Source of the DNA: Chromobotia macracanthus
Lineage: Eukaryota; Chordata; Actinopteri; Cypriniformes; Botiidae
DNA: 64,000 nucleotides
Reading direction: 5' to 3'
NCBI GenBank assembly: GCA_036877525.1
Contig: JAZGTH010000109.1
Coordinates: 255,501-319,500 of the forward strand
Shown here one piece after another: positions 23,901-38,000 of this stretch (positions are counted from its first letter, which is position 1; every line of letters starts with the position of its first letter). The notes under the pieces were generated by a model, which was not told the DNA's origin, did not search any database, and saw only the letters and a list, made by a program, of their open reading frames with translations. A program made the position numbers and the translations under genes.

Positions 23901-24974
23901 AGCAGCAATATATAATTTGAGAAGGAGGTCCTACTGCCCACTTTCTCCCAGGTATTTTTTTCAAAAGATAAATAAAAATTGCTTCAGCTTGGGGTAGGTG
24001 AAAATTACGTTACGCAATCGGCAATAGATGTGTGCCATTTATTTTTAGATCTATGTTCACATGTATGCCCCTGGCAAATAAAATTTAACAACATTTAACA
24101 TCTGACAGACATTATTGACCACAATCCATGTAACTACTATATTTTAAAGAATGTGTTTATTAGATAATAAATGATTTAGTTAAAAAAATTTAATTACATT
24201 TTAAACCTTCTGTCAATGTGTAAAACATCAATCCACCTTTATACTGTCTATTGGGATCATGGGAGATATAAACCATTTGAACATGTAACGCTGTATTATC
24301 CTACAGTATCCTCTGCCAATTATTTACAATTTGCATTTACTTTTCACATTAATTGTGGTCATTTTCCAGTCCCTTCTAAGCAATACAAGAACTATTGGCC
24401 TGGAGCCATTTGTCTCTGTTGAGATCACCAAATTCAATAAGGAAAGAAAAAATGTGCTGTTATGTTTTAGCTGTCTAACAAATCAATGTAGTTGGATTAA
24501 AGAACGCCATTGTTTGGATTTCTTCCCCATGTTCATTCAGCAATTGCCACGGTAATTGATGTAATCCAATGACAAGGTCTTAGATATTGTTCATAAAGTA
24601 ATACATCTGCTGTTTTTCAAATTCATATTAAGCGGAGGGATGGGAGGGGGTATCTTTAGACATTTAGTGCTGTAAGAAATGCCCCAGCACCCCACCCTTC
24701 TATCCGTTTCCCAGCAAAGAAATCTGTTTACTAACAGATTTGAGCATCTGGATCCACGCTTGTTGTAATCCACTGCAATACAAGCCTACCACTGGTGAAG
24801 ATGCAACTGCTTAGAGTCAGTAAAGACAAGCAAAGCACAAAGCCCTAAACCAAGTTCCTAACCAACTAACCCTAACCAACTAATGATGTATTATAAACAA
24901 CATTCTTTTACTGTAAAGAAAATGAAATGATCAGCAGCTTCTAAAAATGTAATCAAATGAAAAATTAAAAGAAT
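20944..24974. other. Single-copy noncoding DNA
   Basis: The longest open frame (21076-21480, plus, 134 codons) ends in a (CT)n tract at about 21421-21465 and has no recognisable domain, so I do not call it a gene. A small SINE-tail-like fragment is at 23262-23292 and a CCTAACCAACTAACC-type run near 24856-24882. The segment 21880-22150 is of mixed composition and could be a conserved noncoding element, which cannot be tested here. Confidence 0.5.
23262..23292 (+). mobile_element. SINE tail fragment (possible)
   Basis: AAAAGCATTTGCCAAATGC followed by GTAAATGC resembles, with several mismatches, the 3' tail of the tRNA-headed fish SINE seen better at 51271-51320. The sequence just before it, AACGCAATGCTCTACC, resembles the opposite strand of that SINE's head, which would need a rearranged copy. 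Short and degenerate, hence low confidence. Confidence 0.35.
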
Positions 24975-25028
24975 GAGAGAGGGAGGGAGGGATGGAGGGA
25001 GGGAGGGAGGGAGGGAGAGAGAGAGAGT
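24975..25028 (+). repeat. GGGA-rich tract, potential G-quadruplex
   Basis: A purine-only run of GAGAGAGGGAGGGAGGGAT followed by four further GGGAGGGA-type repeats and (GA)n. At least eight GGG runs are separated by single A bases, meeting the usual sequence rule for an intramolecular G-quadruplex on the plus strand. Purine-only mirror symmetry also permits triplex formation. Nothing nearby looks like a promoter. Confidence 0.9.
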
Positions 25029-26961
25029 AAACTATTTGAGTATAATTAATAGTTTGCCCACTACATTCCCACCAGTTACAATGCATATTATGACCAAAGA
25101 GGGCAGGACAAAACATGCATTACATATAAAAACTTTTTTGTATCCATATACACAATGCAATATATCTGGAGTGACAGCCAGATTATTGTTCCATATGTGT
25201 ATGCAATACAGGAGTCACTCCAGATACTGCAGTTTTTGATATAGTGATAATTATAGCTTTAGTTTGGTTTAGCAGCTACAAAAACAAATGCCAGATTGTG
25301 CCATTTGGTGTTAGTTACTTTTACCCAAAGTTTATTCATCTGGCAATTTTCAGTAAGCTATCATCTATTATGCACACTAAGTGTCTGCTTTTAAGCAGTG
25401 TGATCGCATGGGTTTCCCCCAAATATCCAGGCTATTGAAAACAACTACAATAGAGAGAAACAGACTTGTGACACAAGACACATACTTCTTTACCTGTGAT
25501 TTTCTTGCACTGTACTTGGAGACAAGAGATACATCTGACACGTTTTTGAAATATGTCAGTCCGATTTGGTTCCATACACCTAATATGGATTTCAGATTGA
25601 ACGTGTACAGAATGCTCTCCACACACAGGAACCATATGTGTATTATTCATCCATTTGGAGAGCTGTTCTCATTGACAGTTTGCAGCGCTCCAACCTTTAA
25701 TTCTTTCCTGTAGAGACAGATGCAGAACTCCATTCGACATTCTGATTAGACCTGGGCAAATCTCCAGGGTAGAGAGCTTACTATCATGCTTACAAGCTGT
25801 TTCCCTCGTTCTAGTTACTCTTCACTTACCAGAAGAATAGACATGAATAGCACAAAAACAGCTCATAAAAACAGAATTCCATTTTGAATTCAGAGTTTTC
25901 TTTTTGGTTGCTAGCATACATATTTTACTGTGTCACAGTCCCGCCACTGTCTTAAAATCATGTTCATTTAAAATGTCTTTCTTTCATATTGTTCTTGGCA
26001 GCCAAAAAGCGTATTATGGTTCATCTGGCAGATTGAATAGGTTTTGCTAAGGCTCTGAAGGTAACAAACACACAACAGCACGTTCTTTAGAACATGGAAA
26101 AGGAATTGAAGGGCATTCTTTTTCATTTTTGTCCTCACAATATCGAAGAAAATAAGAAGGTCTGGGTTTAAAAAAATAAGCGGATCATTTGCATACTTGT
26201 ATCTTCAGTTCCTCTTAATGTTCATGTTTTGGCAGGCAATGCATTGCCTTAACTGTACTGTACTGTAAGTGAAGATGAACTATGGAGACTTTTTTGTGTC
26301 ATTTAAAGTAGGTCAAATGTGCTGTTACAGAAATTGGTGGTTCTAGAATTTCCCCCATTCTTGCACCAGCAACTTTATTGATTAAATATTTGCTTACTGA
26401 ATGTAGAGAATGAGAATTGAATATTCCAGAGTATGCTTCTTTCACACTCCAGCACTGTAACACACATGATTCTGAGAGACAGGTTTTAAGGTCTGATGAT
26501 GGTGTTTTTGAGGCGATGGCACCTCCGCGCTGTCCCTCAGTAGAATGTAAATAGCAAGTAAATTAACTGTGAAATATCCCCTAGGCAGGTGGAAGCAGCA
26601 GCATTTGGTCATCAGATGCAAGTTTTATAAACAGACCGCAGACAATACCTCACCATCAATGTGTTGCACATTCCTGATTAAGAGCCACAAGTTTCCCCAT
26701 GTCTTCTTTCTAGTGCTAGCTATTATGCATAACACAACTAGACAATAAATCTAGTGGATTGAACAAATTTGTCAGCGATGCTGGGACCAAGCCAAGTCTC
26801 AGTGAAGCCTTCCTATGAAAGTCTCTCATAATCCTTTGTGAATTAATTAGAAAGTTGGAAGACAGGGGTTGTTAGTGTCAGAATATTCTAGCGTGTTGTG
26901 TAATAATGGTCCCTTCTTTGTTTAATATAGTCTGAAAACTGAAGAGAAAGAAATTTGCTCC
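25029..26961. other. Single-copy noncoding DNA
   Basis: AT-rich sequence with short overlapping frames on both strands (the longest, 25381-25713, has 110 codons and no recognisable features). The part from about 26520 to 26860 is more balanced in composition. No repeat family was recognised. Confidence 0.45.
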
Positions 26962-27086
26962 CTGGGCACAGTAGTGTTCTGCCCACTGCTCTGGGTGTGT
27001 GTGTGTTCACTCCTCACCAGTGATGGGTTAAATGCAGAGCTCATATTATGGGTATGGGTTACCATATCTGGAAAATGTCACTTTCA
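26962..27086 (+). mobile_element. Interspersed repeat fragment, teleost family
   Basis: GCCCACTGCTCTGGGTGTG, then TGATGGGTTAAATGCAGAGC and TATGGGTTACCAT, matches my memory of a widespread fish interspersed repeat whose copies contain these blocks in this order. I cannot name the family with certainty (LINE 3' end or SINE). The copy is diverged and incomplete. Confidence 0.55.
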
Positions 27087-30000
27087 AATGAAGAGGAAGA
27101 AAGTATATAATAAGTAGAATAACTTGAAAAGAAAAGAAAAACAGAAACAGTTTTGGCTATGCAAATTATCCAAACAATAATAAGACCTCCACACACACCA
27201 AGCAACAAAAAGTAATTACATGTTGCTCACAGTGATGCAATAAATCCTTATATTTGCGGTTATATTCCCTCGTTTATCTTGCTTATCTGTTTCAATATAT
27301 ACCTGTGGTCTGAAAAGTCGTCTGCTCTAACACAATATTATTGCTCGTAGTGCTAAAACATCATTTTTGTCTCCCACAATAATTGAGGTAGTTGCAGATA
27401 TGCATATTCATGAAGCATGAAGGATTGTCACTAGTGATTCAAATATAATTAAACTCATGTGATGCAGCTGTCATTTCCTTTCATCATGTGTGCATGAATA
27501 TCAGGAAAATAACTGTTTTCAATCAGCAGTATTCAATTCATCCAACCCATACCTTAAGTTACAAGGATGGATAAAGTAGTTTAAGGTATGTTTTAAGAAA
27601 CATACATGAGATAATATTCAGGCATAGAAAGATGGTTGGCAGGATATATACTGCTACCATGACCTGCATGTCTGTTTACAGTAAGGCAAGCCCACAGCAC
27701 AATCCTTCAACTTAAAAGAAAAAACATGTGTGTTTAGCATTAAAACATCTTAAAGTGACAGTTTGATGTTGTCATTGTGTCTGCATCATATTTAAGAGTT
27801 AAGAGGTTGCCAAGATGTTGGTTTTTGACAAATGCCACGAAAATATTCTCAATTGAATTTTTTTACAGTGAAACTTCCTCAGGTAAGACTAATGGAGAAA
27901 ATGATTTTACTAGCTGTCCTTTATATGCTATGTACATTAAACTCCTTAACATATCTTATTATCTATACACTCAAATGTTTTGATACAACTGAGTATTTAT
28001 GCATTTCTAAAAGACCCTCAACAATTTTGTAATACTGCAGAAGAGACTTTGCCTGAGGGACATCCATAAGTCAATGCCCTAGTCAATTCATAACATGAAT
28101 ATTAATGATATTAATAGTCAATAATACATTATTAATGCCTTATAATGAAAACAGTGGTGACCCTGAGATATGTTCCCATATACACAGGCAGAAAAACAGT
28201 CACCATATTGCTTTTAATTATGTGGAGGAGCCTGTACAGATACTTGTCATATCAAAGTGCTCTCTGGTGCGCTCTTAAACAAAGTGAACAACATAGCAAC
28301 TGAATGGCCAATTATAAGGCAATTGGTTCTGTCCTTGGTAAGGCAATTATTTTCATTTCTGTTAACTTAGCTCTTCTGCAACACAGGAGCTCAATACTTA
28401 TGCAAACAGTATATTTCAGTCTCGGGTGAGTTCCTAGTCAAAGTTTTGAAAAATTAAAAAAAAAACTTCTAAAAAACAAAAAAATCTTTGCAAAATTAAG
28501 TTTCTTTATGCACAGAGATTTAGATTTTTAGTATTTTTGTGCTAGACAGAGCAACATTAAGATGGTTTAAATGTACACTCCAGCATTATACGTAACAGAG
28601 TAATTAATACCTAATTTCAGAGACATACCACATTTAATATAGCTAATCAGAGCCCTGTGAACTTATAAGCTAATTACAGTAGGTTACCGTAAATAACAAT
28701 AAATGCTTGGGAATTGCCAGCAGGCATTATTTATTTTCTTGTTCAAAAATTAAACAGTTCTCTGTGAGTTTGTGATTTTTACTCTAAAAGCATAAACTTT
28801 ATTTTTTTTTATTGTTTATGCTAAATCTATTTTTCTGTGTTCCCAAAAGCATGTTATTGGCTATTCATTAAGCCTGGGCTTCAGTTTTCAATTATTGTAA
28901 TAAACCGAGCCAGCCATTATGAGGGACACGATATGCAAACATCTACAACATATCTTTACAATATGTAATATCAGAAAAAAACATTTTTTTATTATTAAAG
29001 ATGTGAAGACACAATCATTCAGATATTGCACAGCAAACAACAGCACATGCTTACAGTCAGTTACTGCTTAGCAAGCAATAGACTCAAGTATCAATCAAAA
29101 GAGGGCACTGCAGAGAAGTTGAAGTGGTTTGTACATAAGGATGCTGCACTATACTGTTCTTTGTCTGTCAGCTTTCATTTCTGCAGCTGTAATAACTGAT
29201 ATAAAATATGTACTGTACTGCAAGTTGATGATGTCATTAACCAGTTAAGGTCAATTATTTGTATGCTACACACACTATGACCAGGGGAGAAATCACCAGA
29301 GCACAGAATGTAACGTCAAGAGAGATTTTGTGTCTTACTGGCTTTTCTTGGACTGCTGAAAGCTTATGTTTCTGGCAAAAAAACACGCATTCAAAAGCCT
29401 GGGCTACTTTACTGCCATCATTATAATCTTTTCCTTCACTTAGGACAATTCAACATGTTATTCAATGACAAAAAGAATACATATTGGTCTCTATTGGCAG
29501 TGGAAGTTAATAAGAATTCCACACTTGGCTCACAGTCAGAACCCCTGAACTGATAAGCACCGAAATCTCAGAGTGAAGGAAAAATGAGGGGATGAATGAA
29601 AAAGTTTGACAAGAGAAACACATTTTATTGCTTATACCAGCAGGCTGAATAATGATTATCAGTAGTTGATCTTTTACGCCTCAGCCCCAGAGACTTCTCA
29701 AAGACTGTCTGCTACCCATTCACAAGTCAAATCTAATATCATTATTAATGAAAGTAGTTTTAAGTCAAACATCTGAGCCACAAAGTAAAACAGAAATATT
29801 GTGCTGACAAATTACTTGGAGGAAAATTCATTCAGACATGGCTATGGATAGATTTGTGCACGTTTTCGTACACATACACAGTGAATATGCACCTTATTGC
29901 TTGATTTAATGAAACCTGCATGTTCTTCCATTAAATTTTTTGTTCTCCTGTCCAACCACAATAATGACTTGTGGATGTGAACAAAAAAAGGAGGAAGAGT

Positions 30001-31879
30001 GAGAGAAATTAAGAGGCTCTTCTTTCCGTGCTCTCTGACGGCAGGAAGACTAATGTGGCAATCTTCCCTGGCTAATTGTATTATGATTCTGCACTGTAGC
30101 AAGCTTCCTGCTCTGTTCATTTTCAATCAGGCACATTAGGGTCTCCCGCTGGGTCCTGCTTGTCTGTGCACCGCGAGGGAGATCATTCATTTAAATGACT
30201 GATATGTTTCTATGCTCACAGAGGGGAAGAAAACACTCACCACCACCCTTCCCCCCTATTCTGCTGATATACTTTTCCACAGGTAGCTCTTCTATCAGAA
30301 TTTAACAAAGCAGCATTTCGCTAAAACTGTATAATCAAATACAAGATTACAGTACCAGCTTGTCAATTATAAACATTATAAACTGAATTATACTGCCATT
30401 CACTTGGCAAGGAGCTGCTCATGTTCCTTGAAAAGGTGTCCTCATTAAGTCCCCACATACTTTTGGATCTTGCTTAAAGTTGAAAATTGAATTGTGTGTG
30501 AAATTATAATTATGTCCAGCATCACTTTTTTTTAGCAGGAAGCTGTGGCCAAAAAGAATATATAAAGACCACTGAAACTTTTAAACAAACTATTAATTTT
30601 CTGTTGCTATCATGCTAACTATGAAAATATTGTACAGTTAATCTGCTTGCTTGACAATTTAAGATATTCAGTTAGTACAGCATCACTAACCTTAAGGCAA
30701 TTGCACAACCGAATGCTCTGTTTGCTCTATAAGAAGAAACTATTCCAATTGCAGAGTTCAACCAAATGACCTTTTCTATGGAGTAATTATATTTATAATA
30801 CTTTTTTTGCTCATTAGTCATACATACGGTACTTGGTGTTAGTTAAAACATAGAACATTAATTTATTTATAACTTGTTTCTCTTTCTCTTTAAATAAAAG
30901 ATGATATACATAGTTCTTCTATGGTTATATAGATAGCTCACCAGTCCCCATTCTCCCCCATGAAACATCACCACACAGCAATCTACCAGCCACCTCCTGC
31001 CTCTGACATACACAGAGACACACAGATCGCTCTGCTCCTGGATCTGCCCATTTTGATTCACACTGGGTTAAAATGCAACATGCCAAAGTGGCTTAGCAGG
31101 GGGGATGTTTGCATTATAATTATTATTATCTCATAGATGTGTAGGCATCCATTACGCATGAAATATGCAAAGATATGCTGATGCCTCCATTTGCATGGAT
31201 CATAAACCCCTGGAAGATACATTCTGCATAATAATCTATGATAATGGTTCACTACAACAACCTCTTTTGTTGTGCAACAAACTGAGCTTTGTGAATAAGT
31301 GTAATTTTTTTTTTCCCTGATTCACAAAGTGAGGCTTTCATCAATTTTCACCCTTGGTGCAAAAAGACACTAAAGTCTTTAATACATATCGATAACAGTA
31401 ATAGGCATGCCATCTGTGCCTGGCTTTAGTACTCATGAACTGTCATTTAAAAAAGGCAGTGTCATATTTGCCAATAATGAAGGTCTGAGAACGTCAGTTT
31501 GATACTTTATGGGTTTCAGAAGTTAAGTATAGGTTTTTTGAACTAGCCATTTTTATTCCAAAAACTGGGCTGTAAAAATACATACAAAATTTCAGATTTT
31601 GTTTTGTTGTGGTTAGATACATCTATTTGTGTCTGTGTACACAAACATGTATATTCTTCTATTTTTCACATCCAGCAAATACTACAGTATATATATATAT
31701 GATATATGTTGTTTAAGATTGGATAGACATAACATGGATGCAGTACTACATTGTTTTCACTCTAGGGATTCACCTGTATTGGCTACATTTGTTGTTTATA
31801 TAATTCATTTTCATTGCATGGTCCCTTTTATTTCAGGTTTGTTTCAATCAGAATGTTGAATGAATATCTCATTCATAAT
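27087..31879. other. Single-copy noncoding DNA
   Basis: AT-rich, with A/T homopolymer runs (for example near 28450-28490 and 28800-28812). No open frame longer than 94 codons and none recognisable. The segment at about 29990-30200 has higher GC and no repeats and is a possible conserved noncoding element. Confidence 0.45.
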
Positions 31880-32028
31880 AATTATGTCATCATTTACTCA
31901 ACCTCCTGTCATTCCAAACCTGAACTATATGATTTTCTTTTGTCCATATAACACTTAAATTAAGTACATTTTGTACTTATAATAACATTCTGCCTAACAT
32001 CTCCTTTGTGTTCTATAAAAAAGGAAAG
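31880..32028. mobile_element. Foldback-like repeat, AGTTCACCC family (partial)
   Basis: ATTATGTCATCATTTACTCA followed by CCTGTCATTCCAAACCTG on the left, and TCTGCCTAACATCTCCTTTG then TGTTCTATAAAAAAGG on the right, recall the two halves of a very common cyprinid repeat whose ends are inverted copies. The terminal AGTTCACCC block is missing or decayed here. Other copies lie at 42991-43065, 50827-50866 and 59003-59243. Confidence 0.55.
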
Positions 32029-35000
32029 TGTTAAAAAAACAAAGTTGATAAAATGATGAGAAAAGTTTTATTTTAGGGGGATCTTTATAATGGTCCTCTT
32101 TCAGTGTTTCATTAAAAAACATTCAGAACCTTCATCACACTGGTGTTTTTGCTAGTCAGAAAGCTTCACAATTAAGCCAAAATCATCATCCAGTGAAATC
32201 TGCAAATCAAATAACAAAAATGTGCTGTAGTGTGAGCAAAGGGCAATATTGCAAATCGCGCTGCCCTAAAATACTGTAACTTACAAAAAAGAGAATCTTA
32301 CATCACTTTATCATTAACACTTTTTTATTTGATGTTACCTTTATTGCTGCTCATGTTAAATGGAAGATACCAGTGCACACTCCCCTGGGCAGCTTTGTTC
32401 CTTTTGTGCTTCTTTTTTAGCAGATATTAAGAAACAGTTCAGTAGATTTTAGGTACCCAAGCAAACATCTATTACAACAAAAGTGCATGCACCTTTACTT
32501 TACTAATTGCCATGACTGGAGGACACTTGTGGTTGTGAGAGCTGATGAAAGGGGGTGGAAAAAGACTAAAGCAGGCAGCTTACAGCTGGCATCAATATAG
32601 AAGTTGAATCGTCGTGGCTTTTAAGCATTTCTCCACATTGAGGGGGAGAGGTTTAGAGAGAGCCATTAGTGAAAACACATCCATTCTAATGTGCTTGCGA
32701 AGAAATGGAAGGCCACAGAGGGCACGAGACACACGGCTGTACGTTGGCACAGAGGCATTATGGGTAAGGGCCCATGGATGTTGCTGGATGTCAAACAAGA
32801 CTAAAACGTTTCCCTCTGAGCCAAGAATTATAAAAGATACTGCCTTTTAAATGGTAATCTTGTATGATGACATGCTCAAAAAGCATTTTGGTCTAATGGT
32901 CTCATAGTATGGTGAAAATATTGTCATGCCAGCCTGAATGCATAAAACAATTTCTTCCTGTGGAGGAGGCTGGAGAACTGGAGGTCACTAACATCTTGGT
33001 TTCTTTTTACTGAAGGAGCTGAAGCAGAAGAATGTCTCGAGCGCTCTTGAGTTTTCTTTTTTGTCATGGTATCTTGTCTGAACAAGGCTTTTAGTGTTAT
33101 TGATTTCTACCCATCATTTCATAGTTCCCCCACTTACAATTACCCATCTGTGAGGAAGGATGGACCGTGTCATCATTGCCTGTGGCGATATTTTGAAAGA
33201 AGTGACGCAACAGAGTGGAAAGCAAAGAGTGAACCCACTGCTGTTTGTGTCAATAGTTTAATTTTAGTCAATCAATTGTTGTCATTTATTCATCATAAAG
33301 GTGTTGATAAGATTTGTGCCAACAGCTGAATTTATGAAGTGTGCAATGATATATTTGTATACCATCAGGAAACAGAATATGACTATGGCTGATAACAAGG
33401 TAACATATGTTCTATACATCTACCACAAGTAAACTTGTTATAGACTTGGTCCAATGCATATTTCAGAAATACAATACTACATTACAGAAAAAATGAGTGT
33501 TAATTATAAATTGTAAACTTATGTAACTACAAATCCGTTCTCCTGGATTCTCTTTATCAACAGCCTTGTACTGATCATTGTAAATCATAATTAGTTTAAA
33601 AAGCAGACAGTAATACTATGAAAAATACAACCAATGCAATAAACAGTTTACCACTGTAACACAAATATGACTAGTATATGGGTGAACTAATGAATTACAT
33701 AAACTCGTATAATGGGTTATAGAAACAGAATTGGTATGCTGGGTGTGCAGTAATTTAGCCAGACAGCCAGCACTGTTTGTTCTGTGCTTTAAGATCTTAA
33801 TGTTTACTTTCTTGTTATTTTGCATGCTTGCTATCATTGTCTTTTTTCTCTCTCTTTGGGGTCATATTCAACCATCTACCTTCTAATGCAAATTGGCTGA
33901 AATATTTATGATAAACGGTAATTGGCCTCTTTTGTTTTGAGGTTTTGTTAACTTTTGCATTTGGTCAGTAATTGACACCAGTGCGATCCAAGCCTGCAAT
34001 CCAGCTTCATTAAAGCAGCCGTTCTGCATTGCTTAATATCAAGAGGATTCATTGCATATGTGTGTACAGTATGTGAGCGTATGTATGTTTTACAAATGCA
34101 TACAATATTGGAGAGTGGGGGCAAGTCCCGTGCTTAGCATAAAAGGGTTCAAATCCTGACTTCAGTCAGATCAGTTAAGCACAACTGTCACTAAAATTAA
34201 GAGTCAGGGATCAGTTGTGATCCAATGTATTTCTTTGATGTGGAAACAAACAAACAATTTAAACAAATATATTGTCATTATACAATTAATTTTGAATGCA
34301 ACTTCCAATAAAAGTAACTCTAAAATCTAGGAGCCACGTGCCCACTAGTTTGAATGGACAAGACATTTCTGGTGACTATCACTTCTAGTGATAATCTGTG
34401 CAGGGCCTCAGTTACCATTTTACTTCCAATGGAGCCACACTGAAGAACTGCTGAGGAAGAAGCCATCTCATCATTCAGACATGGACTCATTTGATTTTAA
34501 GACAGAACTCATTTAGACTGACCATCTATCTCTGCGTCACCCCCATTACATCATCACATGCAAAAGATTTAAGCGCAAGGGTGGGTTAACCCTAAATCAG
34601 AAAGCAAGCACCTCTGGGAGGTTACTAATCCAATGCATGCTTTGCATCAGACTTCTTTGATATATCCTTTATGAATAGTACGTATAGCACAGTCATAAAA
34701 AGACAGAGCGATGCTAAGTGATTTAAAAGTGCAGAGGGAGACTAGCACAGTCTTAGTGGATCAATTTGCGGACTGCTATGATATATGCAGCCTCTTAAAA
34801 ATGTAGGCTCCTCAACAGCACTAATTTAAAGTCTCATACAGTATGTGTCAGTTCTGTGGAAAGAACACAACATCTTTTGGCTTAGCTGAGCTGACTGTAG
34901 CCTAACCAAGGTTATTTGAAACGTTATTGGTTTCCTCCACCCACCTCTGTATTTTGAGTCCACTGTCAAAGTTTGTTAGGTTGCTGCTCTGTATTGCTGG

Positions 35001-38000
35001 TAAAACATTGAATAATTCATGTTATCTGTTATTTGTGTTTTTGCTTATTTATGAAGCTGGTATATGGAGTGGCTCTGGATCAGTTGCAGGCAAATGAAGA
35101 CATCTTGATGTTGCGTTGAAGTCATTTGTAACAGGTACAGGGGTGGGTGCTTGACTGTAAAAGTGTAATAAACTTCTCACCGTAAAAGTGTAATAAGCTC
35201 CTCTATGAATTGTCATTCTGCCACTTACAAAGAGCCGTGTCCAATCAGTGTTACACACAGAGGACATGGTACACGGATGCAGTTGTGTTCCACGTCTCTC
35301 TGTGTCTATGTCTTTCTCCTTTATCTTCTCCTCTCATGAACCCAAACCCCCTGCAGGCAAAATCTACCAACACCAACCACAGTAATTTCATTTCTGCAGA
35401 GCCCCTCCAACAAAGAGAAGTCAGGGGAAAAAGGAAAAACGAGTGATTGTCTTTGCTGTCTGTGAAATGAGTTCATGAGGACAGGTAATTGGAAAGCGTT
35501 GGCAGAGATTAGTGTTGTTAGAGATGTCTGTAAGTACATGAGCCTCAGGGCGTGGATTTGAGGTGTGCAGCGAGATCTTTCCTTTAATCATTACTTTGTT
35601 CTGTTTGTGTGCACTCAATTGTTGTTTCTTTCACAGCCCTTTTGTTTAGTGAGTTTAAACAGTCACTCTGTGTCTTTAAAACTTCCGCTGTATGCAAATC
35701 ACGCTGTTGGTGTGTTTGTGTGTGTGTGATTGATAGATTTAACTAAAGGAGGGACCCACAGGACACTGGCTTTAAAAGTGTGCTTTAGTCATTAATAACA
35801 GACTGTAATTTTCAAAGAGGTTACAAGGAGAAAAGTGAAAATGTGTGTGGGCGCAAACGGGAAAAAGATGAAAAAAGAAATGGATGGAGAAGGAGAGTGG
35901 GCTGGCACATAAATTCAGGATTCCTAGGAATATATGAGGTATAAGCCTCGAGACTGAGTAAAAGGAAGAAGAGAACACAATGGACTGCTGAAGCGAGAGG
36001 GTGGAGGTGGGATACTGGGCGAGTCGGAGTCAAACAGCTGAAGTAAGACTTGGCCTAAGGCACCTAAATCCGTATATGAATGCCACACAAACAGGCAAGC
36101 AGCCCACGGCCGACCTAAATGTTTAATTTCACCTGAGACCTATTACAACCATTGACAAGAGCAGATACAGCAGCTGCAAAATATTTCCACCAATACCAAT
36201 TCAGCATCGACAAGTTTTTGTTGTTATTCTGAGGTAATCTCTATTACTGATTTATGTTTTACTGTTGACTACGTTTTGTGTTTAATACATTTTATTCGTG
36301 TAGAATAAACATTAATACATTTTATTCATATAGAAAATAACACATACTCACTGCAGCTAAAACAAAAGGTTTAAACAGATTGATAGATACAGTCATATCT
36401 TTTTCTTTTTACAACTTATTAAAACCACATCAAAGAAATGTTACTTTCATCATGTACTTATGAAATGTTAATTTCCATAAAATGTTTAAATGTTGGTGAA
36501 AATAGCCAGACACCAGATGAGTTAAACTGTGGACATTTATTATTCTTGTATACCAGTAAAAATGGCAAAACAGTTACAATGGTTATCAATATATCAACCC
36601 TCATGGGTTCAAAAGAACAATGTTACTTACAAAACTGTGCAGCGTGAAGAGCCAGAGTAAATCGTAATGTTTGGTTCTTTGACACAAGCATCCAAACACC
36701 CAGTTGCTCATTAACTGCAAAAGTGTCAAGCAACCCTATGGTGCTTGGCAGAGCTCGAGAAAGATTTTTATCTTTCTACTCTTGGGCTGCGTTCACTCAG
36801 AGACAATGATCTGAATGGGAATTAAATCCTTACATGACCCTGGCATTTGTCAATAAAAATAGCAGGTAATTTTTTCCTAGGAGGTGGAAAAAATATTAAT
36901 TTCAGATCCGGCCAGCAATACAATTTACCATGAGCTTATGTAAATGCTGTTGTATTATGTAAATTACATGTTGCCAGTTATATACATATCTCAGCATGTG
37001 GTACTCTCTAGTAATTTATTTATAACACTGTATAGTATATCTATTAACACATACTGCACTACAATGTAACTCTTGCCAAAAGCGTAACTAAATTAAAGCA
37101 CTACGGCTGTGCCATAATAAAACGATCCTATTTTAAGACAGATACATTCAGCCATTAGTCTCAAACACACAGACCATTATTGTCCAACAAATTAAAATCA
37201 CTAAAAGACTTTGATCCCTGCAGTAGGTGAGCTGCGGGGAAATGTAGACCCAATTCATAACCACACAGTGAGCTACAGCTATTTCAGGCTTTAATTGTCA
37301 CTTCAGTGTCCTCACTGACTGATACAATAAGCTGACAGGCCGCAGTTGACTCTCGCCATAGGGAATGAGGGATAATATGAAAGACAATATATGTGAAAGA
37401 GAGCAAGTCAATGAGGGGAGCTTAGACAATGTCTATTGCTGCAATAAAATAATACACACAGTATTGTGTGTTTATCCGGCAGATAACAGAACAATACAGG
37501 CTCCAATGGCAATAGTGTGCATATTCAGATTCTTAAATGCCCAGCATCAAAATAAATCTTAGTCCGGTTAGCATTGGTACTTGTGTCCAAAGTTTGGTTC
37601 AGTAGACGGATGGCTGGTTAAGTTAATAAAGGTTACAGTATTAATTGTTATACTAAGATCAAAGCAAATCAGGTGTTGCTTATGTTGTAGTACATAAATT
37701 TAGTATAAAAAGGTCTTTTAGGGTGTACATTAGTTTGACATCAAATTAAATTGATTTAACCTTTGCTAATTCACTAAAAATCAAATCAAAAGCCCAAAAA
37801 CTCAAAGATTAATCAATTATTTTCTACAGAGCGAGGGACAAATTCAGATCAACACTGATCTTAGCTCAAATCAAACTGAGCTTTTAATGGGTTGTTATAT
37901 TTTTAGAAAAGTAAAAGCCTGACTGTTGACACGATGCTACTGTGAATAGCTGAGGAGAAAGAAGCTGAAAGTATCAATAACAGAGATAATACATGACAAG

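Noticed and set aside
32592..32850. Antisense pair of 68- and 78-codon frames
   Set aside because: Mutually overlapping, no homology recognised, no splice or regulatory context.
34100..34180. Pol III B-box-like GGTTCAAATCC suggesting a tRNA or SINE
   Set aside because: No A box at proper spacing and no cloverleaf; the surrounding text matches no SINE head I know.
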